Shown here in pieces: positions 10,201 to 20,735 of a DNA stretch of 64,000 bases. Origin of the DNA: Hemerocallis citrina. Its lineage: Eukaryota > Streptophyta > Magnoliopsida > Asparagales > Asphodelaceae. Position 1 is the first letter of the stretch. Each line of letters begins with the position of its first letter. The translations under genes were made by a program, and so were the position numbers. The stretch spans positions 186,001 to 250,000 of the forward strand of contig JACEHZ010000208.1 in assembly GCA_017893485.1 (NCBI GenBank), given 5' to 3'. The notes below the pieces were generated by a model. The model did no database searches, was not told where the DNA came from, and saw only the letters and a list, made by a program, of their open reading frames with translations.

Positions 10201-12322
10201 ATTTTCTTAAAATCATGGAACATTCTTTCTGGACAGTCGACTTATGCTTACTATAGTCGACTGGTACTGATGTATTTTTATATTTATGAAGGTTCTTCCA
10301 AATGGTTTATTCTCTAGATATTTTGATCTATAACTACTTATGCTTTATCTTCTATTGAACTTATGTTTTCAAGATGTTAAGTTGAGCAGTTTATGAAGTA
10401 AGATTGGTTGAGATATTTGAGTTTGAGTCTCTAGAGGGTGTGTGACCCTAGTATACCGGTGGTTGAGTTCGTTATGTTTGGGCCTGTTGAGGCATTTTAG
10501 TTGTTCAGTTGTTGAGTTAAGTTCGGTAGGGTACACCAACTCTAGGAGATTCGTTAAGTAATTAAATAACCCAAAAATGATAAGGACAGGCACTAGTGGT
10601 GATATGATGAACGGGAACATGGGTTATGGACCTCAGTATGGCTTTCTGTGTGGGATTGATTCTCGGAATTATCCAGGTGTGAGTGAAATAGTCTCCGGAA
10701 TTACCTGTGGTGTGGGATTGATCTCCGGAATTATTGGGGTCGAGGCGACGCACATGTGGTATTCGTGTGATAAGGTCATTGCTTACGGTGTGAGATAATC
10801 TCCAGAATTATCCAGGTAAATTACCTGTAGTGTAGGATTTATCTCCGGAATTATCGGGGCATGGGCTAATACTCACAGTTTACCTTTATCTCGTAGTAGT
10901 CATCGTGTTAGGATTAGTTGCATAGCAGGAATTGAACCCTATAATGTGGAGACGTTAAGGGCTTGCACCGAACCAATGTAGAGTGGGATGCATAGACTTC
11001 GACAAGTACGCATTAGAGAGTCCGCATATAGAATTTGTGTTTTCTTGACTTGGTTTTATGCATGTGGTTTCCTGTTTTCTACACTTGACACTTAGTTTAG
11101 TTTCATTTGTTGTTTACATATTTCCTTACTACGTCATATTTTATGTATTCTTGTTTATTACATGTTGTTTAAGAATCCGTGCTTAATGTTCATTTATGTT
11201 GTTTGTTTTTATGTCACTCACACCTTTATGGCTGACCCCTTTAGTTTTGGGGGTTAGGGTTATCTCTAGCCTCACATTTACAGGTTGTTGCTTAGAGCTC
11301 GAATTTGAATGCTTGAGTTTGATTTATATAGTGAGTCATGTAATTGTAAAGTGTTGTAAAGAGAAGAGTTTGTAATTTTGTGATTTGAGATGTATTGAAT
11401 TCCGCTGTGCTATGTAAAAGGTTATTGTAATAAAAGTTGAAAATTTTATTGGTGTTGGTTGTGTTTAATGTTACATTGAAGTTGATGATGGGATTGTGCC
11501 ACGTATTTTCTAAGATATTATATTAGAAATTCGGGACGCTACAGGGACGGCAACATCTGCATGCAAGCAGTGAAGCATCTGCCGACCCCTAAAGACCGAG
11601 CGACACTCAAGGCGGGCAAAGTTGGCGACGCCGTGATGCAGATTGCTCGGAACACTATGTCGGTAAGTACTAGAGGACTTTCTTCAAATTTTTTCCAAGT
11701 TTTTGTGCTCGTGCTTGACTGCTTCTTGTATGGCTTGTAGATCCTCTGCCACTTCAATTATTTGCTCAAGGAGTTCGCGAGCAAGGAAAAGGAGATGACC
11801 GTTCTCAACGATCGGAAACGGTCAGAGCGGTCTAAGGCGGTGAAGCAGCTGGAGGCCGAGCAATTGCATTCCGCTTCGCTCGAGGCCGAAGTTGCCGACC
11901 TAAAGGCTAAGCTCACCGAGGCGCTGAGGAGCTCGGCCGCCGAGGCCTCCAAGGTCAAGATGCTAGAAAAGGAGACGGCTCGACTCGAAGGGGAGCTGTC
12001 TAAGGCCCTGAAGGTGTCGGAGGAGGCCCTGAGCGATCACGCGTCGAAGGTGGCGGCCGCGGAGAAGGCAGTTCGGGACGAGGCCGAGGCTCACATGTTG
12101 ACCAACATGGAGGAGGCGTATGGCCGGGCGCTGAAGCATATCACCGCTCGGAACCCCGGATTTGACGTCTCGTCCTACTACTTCTACGACCCCGTAGAGG
12201 GTGAGGAAGAGCTGCCCCTGGCTGAGCTCGCTCCGAGGCAGGAGGTCGAAGACTCCGAAGGCGAGGGGGGTGCCGAGGGTGCGATTGTACCCGTGTCGAA
12301 CGATGATGAGGTCGACCCCTGA
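7211..12322 (+). CDS. Spliced antisense gene of the Tat element: PF04195-like region plus coiled-coil tail (disrupted)
   Basis: The reading is exon 1 at 7211-8209, intron 8210-8289 (GT-AG, phase kept), exon 2 at 8290-8693 joined to 11549-11662 across the solo LTR, an intron at 11663-11740 (donor GTAAGT, acceptor TTGTAG), and exon 3 at 11741-12322 ending in TGA. That is about 700 residues. The N-terminal third has LPLHPFVIEVLQWYGL, WRHVMAFALQC, RYYLSPRKGVK and HWKEKYFLV, the pattern of PF04195, the 'putative gypsy type transposon' family. The C-terminus (from about 11760) is an Ala/Glu/Lys-rich coiled coil with an acidic end. A frame change near 7870-7915 and the 2,850-bp insertion break it. 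Tat-lineage elements such as Grande are known to carry antisense ORFs between pol and the 3' LTR; their function is unknown. Confidence 0.75.
9820..10265. repeat. 44-bp minisatellite with alternating gtcgac and gtcaac words
   Basis: The word gtaagtc recurs at 10022, 10066, 10110 and 10154, an exact 44-bp step. Each unit holds an inverted pair, taagtcgacttatgac then ataagtcaactta, so each unit can fold. Degenerate cagtcgactgg copies extend to 9820 and 10265. Confidence 0.8.
10640..10870. repeat. Imperfect repeats of the word ctccggaattatc
   Basis: The phrase gtgtgggattgat followed by ctcggaattatcc or ctccggaattacc recurs about five times, with spacing of 30-60 bp and no strict period. It lies in the solo LTR. 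The ORF across it is a by-product. Confidence 0.6.
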
Positions 12323-12544
12323 CTTTGTCGCCTCTTCTCATTTTTTTTTGTTCTTTTTTTTCTTTTGTAATGCCTAACTGCGGACTGGCCACCGCTTTTT
12401 GTAAATCTTGGACTTTTAATGAAACAGTTTCCTTTTTGGTGTTTTGGCTGAATATTACGAAATTTCGCAAAGTGTTCAACTCTTTTTGCTCAGATTGTGT
12501 CCTTAAGTATTGAAGACTTCTTTTGATATTCCTCCACTTTTCAG
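12323..12544 (+). other. Spacer or intron between antisense exon 3 and the next coding block
   Basis: T-rich sequence after the stop at 12320-12322. It ends in a polypyrimidine tract with cacttttcag at 12535-12544, a good 3' splice site. Either the antisense transcript ends in this stretch or an alternative splice joins to the block at 12545. Confidence 0.5.
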
Positions 12545-13384
12545 GTCGAGTTGGGTCCGATTACTGAGGTCTCCCATCTTCGTACTGAGCTGAAGAAAAC
12601 GAAGTGGGCTCTTTCGCGCAGTCGGGATAAAGCGTTTTACGACTTCTTGAAATTGGAGGACATCAAAGCAACTGCGAGAGGGTATTTTCGCGAGTTGAGG
12701 CAACTGCAGAAGCAACCTCGAGAGACTCATCTCGAAGGCGAGATAGAGTTGCTCTGTAAGGAGCTCTTCGATGTCGACCAAAGGAATAGTGAACTACTGG
12801 CGGAGGTTCGTCATTTGGAGGTAACGGTGAAAGAACATTCGGCGGAGGAAGAGGAGTTAGCTTCGAGGGTGGGGAAGTTGATGTCCAAGCGCGATGAGTT
12901 GACGGCAAGAATTGACAAACTGAGGAGGATCACGATCGACAGGGGTATCGAAGTGACTCATTTCTGTCGTATTGTGACCGATAGCACTAACGTCACAGGC
13001 TCGTCTAAACTTCCCCGTTTCAAAGTATCGGCGGAGGGCGATATTCTGAGAGATAGGATCGTCAAGCTAGAGGTGGAGATTGCAATGCTGAAACCTCAGC
13101 CCGTAGGGATCAATGTTCGCAGTATGTCGTGTACTCGCGAAGAGAGCGAAAGAGGAATCTCGTTCTACGAACTTGCAACTCGTTCGCCTGCTGTTAGATG
13201 GAGCCCAGCTGACGCTCAGAGTGGTGTAGCTGTTTCGTCTAGTGGCGCCTCGGTTGGGGCCACAGCTAGAATCAGCGACGAAGGGGGTTCTCGCTTCGCT
13301 GGTTTAGAGTCGAGCTCAGAGGCAAGGCGACGCCGCCCTCGTGTGTCTCTGAACCGAAGCGTTCCCCTTCCAAAGAAGCGCTAA
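12545..13384 (+). CDS. Second antisense coding block, coiled-coil protein
   Basis: An open frame of 279 codons follows the splice acceptor at 12543-12544 and ends at 13382-13384. It reads VELGPITEVSHLRTELKK, then long stretches of charged heptad-like sequence (ELLAEVRHLEVTVKEHS, LMSKRDELTARIDKLRR), then a Ser-rich basic tail ending PLPKKR. There is no Met near its start, which favours its being an internal or terminal exon rather than a separate gene. It lies directly after the main antisense gene, on the same strand, and before the 115-bp repeats. It may be an alternative 3' exon of that gene. I do not recognise a family. Confidence 0.55.
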   Translation, partial: VELGPITEVSHLRTELKKTKWALSRSRDKAFYDFLKLEDIKATARGYFRELRQLQKQPRETHLEGEIELLCKELFDVDQRNSELLAEVRHLEVTVKEHSAEEEELASRVGKLMSKRDELTARIDKLRRITIDRGIEVTHFCRIVTDSTNVTGSSKLPRFKVSAEGDILRDRIVKLEVEIAMLKPQPVGINVRSMSCTREESERGISFYELATRSPAVRWSPADAQSGVAVSSSGASVGATARISDEGGSRFAGLESSSEARRRRPRVSLNRSVPLPKKR

Positions 13385-13574
13385 ACAAGTTGTATTATGC
13401 TCTTCAAGTTATTGTAAAAACTCTGTTATAGTGTCAGTCTTGTTTGAGCTCTTAATTTAAAAAAGTTTGTTTTGCTTCTGCTGTTCGAATGCTGCGTTGG
13501 CTGGTATTAGTTTAAGTATAACTCCTCCAACTTTTGACAACTACTCAAAATAAGAAGCAAATCTCCCTTCTTAT

Positions 13575-14240
13575 GGGTGAACCACTTCTGGCTTGCTTAA
13601 TGGCGAGCTTGAGAAGTGGAGTCGAGCCAAGTGTTGGACTCCGAACTCGTCGTTAGAGTTTGTTCAACGGTTGTGGGAGCAATTCCGAATGGCGAACCCC
13701 TTCTAGCTCGCTTAAGAGCGAGCTTGTAAAGAGGAATCGAACCAAGTGTTGGACTCTGAACTCATCGTTAGAGTTTGTTCAACGGTTGTGGGAGCAATTC
13801 CGAATGGCGAACCCCTTCTAGCCCGCTTAAGAGCGAGCTTGCGAAGAGGAATCGAACCAAGTGTTGGACTCCGAACTCGTCGTTAGAGTTTGTTCAACGG
13901 TTGTGGGAACAATTCCGAATGGCGAACCCCTTCTAGCCCGCTTAAGAGCGAGCTTGCGAAGAGGAGTCGAACCAAGTATTGGACTTCGAACTCGTCGTTA
14001 GAGTTTGTTCAACGGTTGTGGGAGCAATTCCGAATGGCGAACCTCTTCTAGCCCGCTTAAGAGCGAGCTTGCGAAGAGGAGTCGTGCCAAGTGTTGGACT
14101 CCGAACTCCTCGTTAGAGTTTGTTCAACGGTTGTGGGAGCAATTCCGAATGGCGAACTCCTTCTAGCCCGCTTAAGAGCGAGCTTGCGAAGAGGAGTCGA
14201 GCCAAGTGTTGGACTTCGAACTCGTCGTTAGAGTGAAGAG
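13575..14240. repeat. Array of 115-bp tandem repeats downstream of pol in the Tat element
   Basis: The word gttagagt recurs at 13652, 13767, 13882, 13997, 14112 and 14227, a strict 115-bp period. Each unit contains caacggttgtgggagcaatt, ccgaatggcgaacc and agcgagctt. The same monomer, in the same direction relative to the element, forms an array at 58620-59140 in the gag-only element. The array sits between the pol stop codon and the antisense genes. No coding role is apparent. Confidence 0.92.
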
Positions 14241-14405
14241 TAAAAGCAGAGAGATACAAGCAATTTTACAAGTAAATTATGAAAAAACTTTCTTTATTGA
14301 TAACTAATAGTTGGCTGCTTCTAAGTTGCGAGCCGTTATTACATAAGAGAAATAAAGAAAAAAATACAACCAAAAGAAGAGGAACGGTTCGACATCCCAG
14401 AATAC

Positions 14406-16364
14406 TTAGAGAGGCGTTAATGCTCTTTCTTGGTATTTCAAAAGATGGTCAGCATTCCAAGTCCTGGGGATCTCTCTGCCTTCGAGGTCTTCTAGTCTAT
14501 ATGTCCCGGGCCGAACTACTTTGGTGATCTTGTAGGGTCCCTCCCAATTTGGAGCCAGTTTACTCTTCTGACCAGGAAAAGAGATTGCTAACTTTCTGAG
14601 GACCAAGTCCCCTTCTTTGAGGTCGGTAGGATGGACTCTCTTATTGTACGCCAACTCGATCCTCCTCCGATAACTCTGTTGGCAGATTGACGCTCTTTCC
14701 CGTAGCTCGTCGACCAAGTCTAAGTTTGCCTGAAGTTCTCTGGCATTCTGTTCTTCTTCGTAGGCAAGAAGGCGAGGAGAAGGTATGCCGACTTCCAATG
14801 GGATCACAGCCTCGGACCCATACGTGAGGTTGAATGGAGAATCTCCTGTGGGGGTCCGTTTCGTGGTGAGGTAGTTCCACAACACGTTAGGGAGCTGATC
14901 GACCCATAAGCCTTTAGAGCACTTATTCAGCCTTTTCTTAATACCGGAGAGGATCTGTCGGTTAGCATTCTCCACTTGACCATTCGACTGTGGATGGGAG
15001 ACGGAGGAGAAGCATTGTTGGATGGCGAGGTCTTCACATAGAGCTCGGAAGGTAGCCCCGGTAAACTGGGTTCCGTTGTCTGTTATGAGGACTCGAGGGA
15101 CACCGAATCGGCAGATAACGTTCTTCCAGAAGAACTGAAGTACTATGTTCTCGGTGATTGTGGCCAAGGGCTCGGCCTCTATCCACTTCGAGAAGTAATC
15201 AATTGCCACGACTAAGAATTTGAGCTGGCCGGAAGCTGGTGGGAATGGCCCTAGTAAATCCATCCCCCACATTGCGAAAGGGATAGGACTTGATAGGGAG
15301 GTGAGTGGAGCTTGTGGGAGGCGATGGACGTTGGAGTATTTCTGACAAGAGCTGCATTGCCGAACGTGTAGTTCGGCGTCTTTTAGGAGAGTGGGCCAGA
15401 AATATCCATAATTCAACACTTTCCGGGCTAGGGATCTGGACCTTGAATGTGCCCCGCCGATGCCTTCGTGGAGCTCTTGCAGGGCGTAATCGGCTTGTTC
15501 CGGGGAGAGGCATCTCAAATAAGGCCTGCCGTCCACTTGTGTGAAGGAGCGCTTGTATAGGATGCCTTCGATAAGTGTGTATCGCTCTGCTCGGGTTCTC
15601 ACTCGGCGAGCTTCTTTAGGGTCTTCGGGGAGGAGCCCATCCCTTAGGAATTCTACCAGGGGTTTCATCCAATTATCTTGAAGCAGGACAGGTAGTGACT
15701 CCATCGAGTCGGAGGTTTCACCTTCTATACTTGGCTTCAGGAGCACCTCGATCAAGACGGTCTGCTCGAGACCTTGGAGGGAGGAGGAGGCTAGCTTGGA
15801 GAGGGCATCGGCTTGGGAATTCTCTTCTCGGGGGATTCGCTGGATGAGAGCTTCTTCAAATAGGGCCATGAGATTCCTGACCTTGGCTAGGTACTTAGCC
15901 ATTCGGTCATCTCGTGCCTCGTACTCGCCTAGGACCTGATTTATGACCAGCTGAGAGTCGCTGAAGATCCGGAGGCACTGCGCCCCTGCCTTGCGAGCCA
16001 TTCCGAGGCCGGCTATGAGTGCTTCATATTCTGCTTCATTGTTAGAGGTCTTGAAGTTGATACGGAGGGAGTATTGGAGGATGAAATCATCTGGGCCAGC
16101 CAGAATGATCCCGGCTCCGCTTCTCTCGTTACAAGAGGATCCATCTACGTAAACCGACCAGACAGGCGGTCCCTTCATTGCTTGGCTGACCTCGGGGATG
16201 GTACTATCGACGATGAATTCAGCTAAGGCCTGAGCCTTGATTCTTGTCTGAGGTTGGTAGGTTATATCATGCTGGCTCAGCTCGATAGACCATTTCATGA
16301 GACGACCGGAAGTCTCCGGCTTGTGGAGGACTTGCTTCAACGGTTGATCGGTAAGAACGATCAC
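14406..16364 (-). CDS. Tat pol, C-terminal part: second RNase H and integrase
   Basis: The frame of 652 codons is intact to the stop at 14406. After the end of the first RNase H (VLTDQPLKQVL), residues about 70-200 form an archaeal-type RNase H with Asp in YVDGSS, Glu in NNEAEYEAL, Asp in FSDSQLVI and Asp in QADALSKLAS. This extra domain is the hallmark of the Tat lineage. Residues about 270-560 are integrase: an HHCC zinc-binding part (ELHEGIGGAH, then CSSCQKY) and a DDE core with WGMDLLGPF, LITDNGTQF and NGQVENANRQIL. The C-terminus has KLAPNWEGPYKI and RTWNADHLLKYQ. The enzyme removes the primer strand and inserts cDNA. The start at 16364 is only where this frame opens; a frameshift just upstream separates it from the rest of pol. 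Confidence 0.92.
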   Translation of the reverse strand: MIVLTDQPLKQVLHKPETSGRLMKWSIELSQHDITYQPQTRIKAQALAEFIVDSTIPEVSQAMKGPPVWSVYVDGSSCNERSGAGIILAGPDDFILQYSLRINFKTSNNEAEYEALIAGLGMARKAGAQCLRIFSDSQLVINQVLGEYEARDDRMAKYLAKVRNLMALFEEALIQRIPREENSQADALSKLASSSLQGLEQTVLIEVLLKPSIEGETSDSMESLPVLLQDNWMKPLVEFLRDGLLPEDPKEARRVRTRAERYTLIEGILYKRSFTQVDGRPYLRCLSPEQADYALQELHEGIGGAHSRSRSLARKVLNYGYFWPTLLKDAELHVRQCSSCQKYSNVHRLPQAPLTSLSSPIPFAMWGMDLLGPFPPASGQLKFLVVAIDYFSKWIEAEPLATITENIVLQFFWKNVICRFGVPRVLITDNGTQFTGATFRALCEDLAIQQCFSSVSHPQSNGQVENANRQILSGIKKRLNKCSKGLWVDQLPNVLWNYLTTKRTPTGDSPFNLTYGSEAVIPLEVGIPSPRLLAYEEEQNARELQANLDLVDELRERASICQQSYRRRIELAYNKRVHPTDLKEGDLVLRKLAISFPGQKSKLAPNWEGPYKITKVVRPGTYRLEDLEGREIPRTWNADHLLKYQERALTPL

Positions 16365-16365
16365 G

Positions 16366-16711
16366 AGTGGGATTGGAAATATGGGTGAAGCTTCCTTGCG
16401 GCCATGACTAAGGCGTATGCCATTTTCTCTATCTTTGGGTAGCGGAGCTCGGCATCCCGAAGTACCTTGCTCACGTAATAGATGGGCTTTTGGTTCTTAT
16501 CTTCTTTCCTCACGAGAACATCGCTGAGGGTTTGCTCTGAGGCGGCTAAGTAGAGGTAGAGAGCTTCCCCTAGGATAGGTTTGCTGAGGAGAGGAGGATT
16601 GACTAGGTAAGCCTTTAGCTGGTCGAATGAATCTTGTTACTGCTGACCCCATTCGAAACCTTTGGCCCCCCTGAGAGCTTTGAAGAAGGAAAGACACTTC
16701 TCCCCTGACTT
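16366..16711 (-). pseudogene. Tat pol fragment: first RNase H, with stop and frameshift
   Basis: Minus-strand sequence from 16711 continues the RT frame cut at 26420. It reads KSGEKCLSFFKALRGA, FEWGQQ, a TAA stop, then FDQLKAYLVNPPLLS, ASEQTLSDVLVRKED, KPIYYVSKVLRDAE and AYALVMAARKLHPYFQSH, the usual gypsy RNase H. Near 16366 the frame shifts by one to join the block ending at 14406. Confidence 0.85.
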
Positions 16712-17416
16712 TGTCACGCCCCGCTTCCCGGAATACGGGATCACAGGCACGTAACTGAGGCCCAGCGAATGATATAAGTACGCCAACTCATATCATCCAT
16801 AAGCTGTACCAGTCTTAACTCAACAATATAAGAAAAATCAATCACAACCACGCAGGAAAACATAATCACATAAACGATAATGAAATTCGATAACCAAATC
16901 TAGAATACAAGAACTTACCAAATAGCTCGATAGGCTCCAGCTCCAATCGTAGAGAACTGCTCACAATGTCTTCTGAAAATTCTCCTTGTACACATGTTAC
17001 TTGTTCATCTAAAAAGAAGGAATAATTTGTCCTTAGAGCAAGTCGTGGACATGCAAGTGGAGAAACAGAGAAACCATGGCAATAAAGGTATAGCAATGAA
17101 TTCAAATGAACGATGAAGTCGATAGTATTGAACAGTGTAAAACAGATAACAATATAATATGCATTAAATACGATTTACCACGATAACGATAAACAATACC
17201 AATAATGGCAATAATAATGATAACACTGTTCATTGAGATAACAATATGCAATGATAATGCGATGAGAGCCTTATGTCTATTATTCATTCTTTTTAATCCT
17301 AACTAATGCACGTACTACTATGTCCCATGTGTGCCGTACCACAGGTTCGATGCATACAATCAATTTCGTTTAGATTAAGATGGTAGACTCTATAGTTCAT
17401 GTACTAGGAATGATGA

Positions 17417-17570
17417 CGATAACGATAAACACGGGACATGTGTAATTTCTTACACGATGCCGATAACGATAAAACACGGGACATGTGTAATTTCTTACAC
17501 GATGCCGATAACAATAAAACACGGGACATGTGTAATTTCTTACACGATGCCGATAACGATAAACACTGGC
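17417..17570. repeat. 45-bp tandem repeat in the LARD LTR, three units
   Basis: The word cacgggacatgtg recurs at 17430, 17475 and 17520. Each unit has gtgtaatttcttacac, which can form a hairpin, followed by gatgccgataac. The second LTR has the same array at 23369-23522. Confidence 0.88.
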
Positions 17571-18977
17571 CATCATCCGAGTACACTTACTATATTGTCA
17601 ACTACCTTAATCAACCCTTAACCCCGGCTTGTTACTTTCTTTACTCAATTATCATACAATAATGCAATTAATAAGGGACGCTAGAGAAGGTGTCAAAACA
17701 ATCCTAAGACCATGCAATATACTATATACAATTAAATACACTAAATATAACATTATAAACACAATTGTACATTATAAAGCATAGGGTCCCGATTTTGGAC
17801 AGCAGTTGGTTGCTGTACCAAAACTAGTATTCCTGTTGCTACAGGACAGCAACTATGGATCCGTCAGGTGGTCTAGAAACTAGACTCCCGCCCGGTTCCA
17901 ACGCATACTAAAAAGCTACGTTCTGACAACGGTAGCTAGGTGAAATTCAGTGATCTTTATAAGTTTTAGTTTCTGGCTGGGTGTAGATGTTGTCTAATTT
18001 TAATTATAAAGGCAGTAAATAAATATTATAAAAATCAGTAAAAATACTTTTTAACACCCTAAACATGTTATTTTCAAATCTGTAATTTATCTTAGCCATA
18101 CATGATTAATAGTTCACTTAGTTCATTAGCCTAAGTTGTTATGTACGTGAATCTGGAATTACAGCGCAGCTGTGGTAAAAGGTTCATAACTGGAGCAGTA
18201 TAACTCCGAATTCAAAAGTTTTGGTGTCTATCGACATCTAGACAGATAGGGCTACGATTTACTTTCAGGGAGTTTCTGATTTTAATCGAGTCTTCTAGAT
18301 CTAAACAGCACGTTAAGGTTCAGATTAGCATAATTTTCTGAATAGTCTATATGTTCATTTTAAGTAAAATGGTACAAATAAAATTTAATAATAGCAAATT
18401 GCAGTTTAATTAATCTTAATCGCAGCGAATCAATCTTAGGTGAATATGGTATTAATATAGGTGATGTCTAACATTTTAATAATTACAATTCAACAAATTA
18501 GCAATAACAATCACATTAACGATCAACAAATTTCTACAATCTACTATAGCTATTGTCATTTAATTTCATGATATGAAATGTGTCTACAATTCCCTATTTT
18601 TATAATCAATAACTATAACTATATGGTGTATGAATATTTCTATACTTTAGAGGCAAAAAGATGGCACGATGTCGAGACTACCACTTGGATTCGCTCGTGT
18701 AAATCCGTGGCATCTCGACGATTGATACAATAACATTTTTTATGATTTTTAAATAAGATCCACTTGCAGAATTTCAACAATAATTATCGAATATGATACA
18801 AGAAAAATACATTCGATAGAAGTGACTTGCCTTTTAGGACGAAGAATCCGAACACGAACCAATACGGGATGCAAATCCCGAGAGATGAGGCACTAGTACG
18901 GACGCGTGCACGTACGGGACACGTACAAACACCCAAACAAGGTTGGATCCGGAGCGGATCTTGATGGAAGATCAAGA

Positions 18978-19682
18978 TCAGGACGATCGGGCGGCTGGAT
19001 CTACTCTGATCTGAGTTGAAGAGATCGGATCTGATCTGGGGTTGATGATCAAGTTGATGGTCCAAATTGTAAAGGGAACAGGAGGCCAAGATCGCATCTG
19101 ATGGTGATGATCTTGATTATCAATCAACGACCACCATTCAATACAGCCTTCTCCTTCCTCCCCTCCCTTCTTCTCAACGGCAGGGAGGGAGAGAGCCACT
19201 GCGGCGACGTGACGGCGGCAGACGGGGACGACGACGACGATCGCGACAGGACGACGACCATGCGGCGGTGGTGCTGCGACCAAGGCGACGCGACGGCGCG
19301 AGCGAAGCTTCGACGCTCTGTTTTCGAAAACAAAACAGAGGAGGCGGCGTCTGGACGGTGCGTGTTGTCGAGAGGAGGCAGCGGGATCGTCGGGACGAGG
19401 CACATCGACACGGTGGGGTCGACGCGACGGGTGGAGGAGAGGGCGGAGTTGAAGAACGACCGGAGAGGAGGTCGCAGTGGGGTTGTGATGTCGTCGTGGC
19501 ACTGCGGGGACCTCGAGACAGCGCATGGCGCGTGTGGAGGCTGCCATGGCTGCTGGGCCGCTCGCTGCTGCTCCGCAGCGTCGCAGCTGCGTCGCGAGGC
19601 AGGAGGAGCCGGGGACCAGGGGTTCGCGGCGATGATGGAGACGATGGACGAAAACGGGAGTCGGGGTGGTTCGAAGTGTTGA
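18978..19682. other. GC-rich ORF-bearing island inside the LARD LTR
   Basis: About 700 bp of high-GC sequence sits in an otherwise AT-rich LTR. It opens long frames on both strands: 19547-18978 on the minus strand (189 codons, starting MAASTRAMRCLEV, rich in Arg, Pro, Ser and Ala) and 19101-19682 on the plus strand. The minus frame is in the element's sense direction and lies just downstream of a TATA box plus CT tract at 19750-19776, so this is probably transcribed leader. I recognise no domain, and open frames on both strands are expected from GC-rich DNA. The second LTR has the same island at 24930-25634. Confidence 0.5.
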
Positions 19683-19750
19683 AAACGATGTAATGGGTTT
19701 GTTTTGGGTTTTGTTTTGTTCTGTGGCTTTGTTTTGTTTTTGTTTTTAAG

Positions 19751-19776
19751 AAGAGAGAGAGAGAGAGAGGTATATA
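19751..19776 (-). promoter_or_regulatory. Candidate LTR core promoter: TATATA followed by CT repeat
   Basis: On the minus strand, CTATATACC (TATATA at 19771-19776) is followed directly by a (CT)n tract at 19751-19770. This is the plant TATA plus pyrimidine-patch layout. The matching site in the upstream LTR is at 25703-25728. Confidence 0.45.
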
Positions 19777-20735
19777 GAAATAATATAAAATTTAAGGTGT
19801 AGAGGGATTTTAGGGAGGGAGTTACGGGGATTACACAATGAGGGGAATCAATAGGCTCATAATTAGGGATAGAGATTAGGGGGATTACAGGAGAGATTCT
19901 GGGGTAGATTAAGAGTAGATCTGGTCAACAAACAACTAAGAAAAAATGGGTTAATGGGTATTGGGTTTAAAACCATTGGGCTTTAAAATAAACAATTGTG
20001 TTTGGGCTTTAAATTAAATAAATATTACAAAATATATCAAGATTAATTTGGGCTTTAAAAATAATAATATTAATTATAAAGATCAAGAAAATATAAGTAA
20101 CAACAATATCACTAATTTTAACAATAATAATATTACTAATAATAAGAACAAACAATATTAATAAGAATGGTAATAATGACAATACTAAAAATAATAGATT
20201 TAACAATGAAAATAATAAAATAATTATAGCAATGTTATATAAAGAAATTGGCTTTAACAAATAATTAAGGAAGTCCCGAATAATTTTAGTTTGGCTAAAA
20301 TGAAAATAGTCGATCAATTGCAAAATAGAAAGTAAGGTAAAATATACCTTTATCAGAAATATTTTAAATATAAAAAGTCCAAATGAATTTAACACAACTA
20401 AATTCATATAAAATTCGAAATACAGAATATTATTCAGAAATTATATATTTACGGAAACGAGGGTTACAATCCTACCCACCTTACAACAAAATTTCGTCCT
20501 CGAAATTTGCTTAGGCGGTATATAGGGCAATGCAAATCAAACTCTTATGGGGGATAACAAAATAAGGGATTCAAAGAAATGTCAAGAGGGTGGCAATACC
20601 AGAATAAGAAATTCATAGATAAGAATGGGGTGATCTAGAATGATGTCCACTAGAGGTTCAATGAATGAAGACAATGCAAATGTGTGAAAGAAAAGCAAGC
20701 AGTGCAAGGAAGGGAAAGCAATAGGGAAAATTAAA

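Larger units (their letters stand above)
8694..11543. mobile_element. Solo LTR of 2,850 bp inserted in the antisense gene
   Basis: It begins TGTAGAACCCCATATTT and ends GGGACGCTACA, and is flanked by perfect 5-bp duplications gggac at 8689-8693 and 11544-11548. Removing it and one gggac restores the antisense reading frame (GFLGD then GNICMQ). It has no internal coding region. The size and the TGTAG/CTACA ends fit a large-LTR gypsy element such as the Tekay/Del group, but the family is inferred. It contains a 44-bp minisatellite and gaattaycc repeats. Confidence 0.88.
16712..20468 (-). repeat. 3' LTR (3,757 bp) of the LARD-like element
   Basis: Begins tgtcacgcccc and ends gagggttaca on the plus strand. 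It has AT-rich flanks, a 45-bp repeat at 17417-17570 and a GC-rich island at 18980-19680. Confidence 0.93.

Noticed and set aside
17417..17570. CRISPR-like array of 45-bp repeats
   Set aside because: The units are directly tandem with no variable spacers, and the same array is in both LTRs of a plant retrotransposon.
19101..19682. Protein gene in the GC-rich LTR island (193 codons, plus strand)
   Set aside because: It lies antisense to the element, frames open on both strands, and there is no domain; composition alone explains it.
20009..20407. Membrane protein gene of 132 codons rich in Ile and Leu
   Set aside because: It is made by AT-rich trinucleotide runs inside an LTR; no family resemblance.
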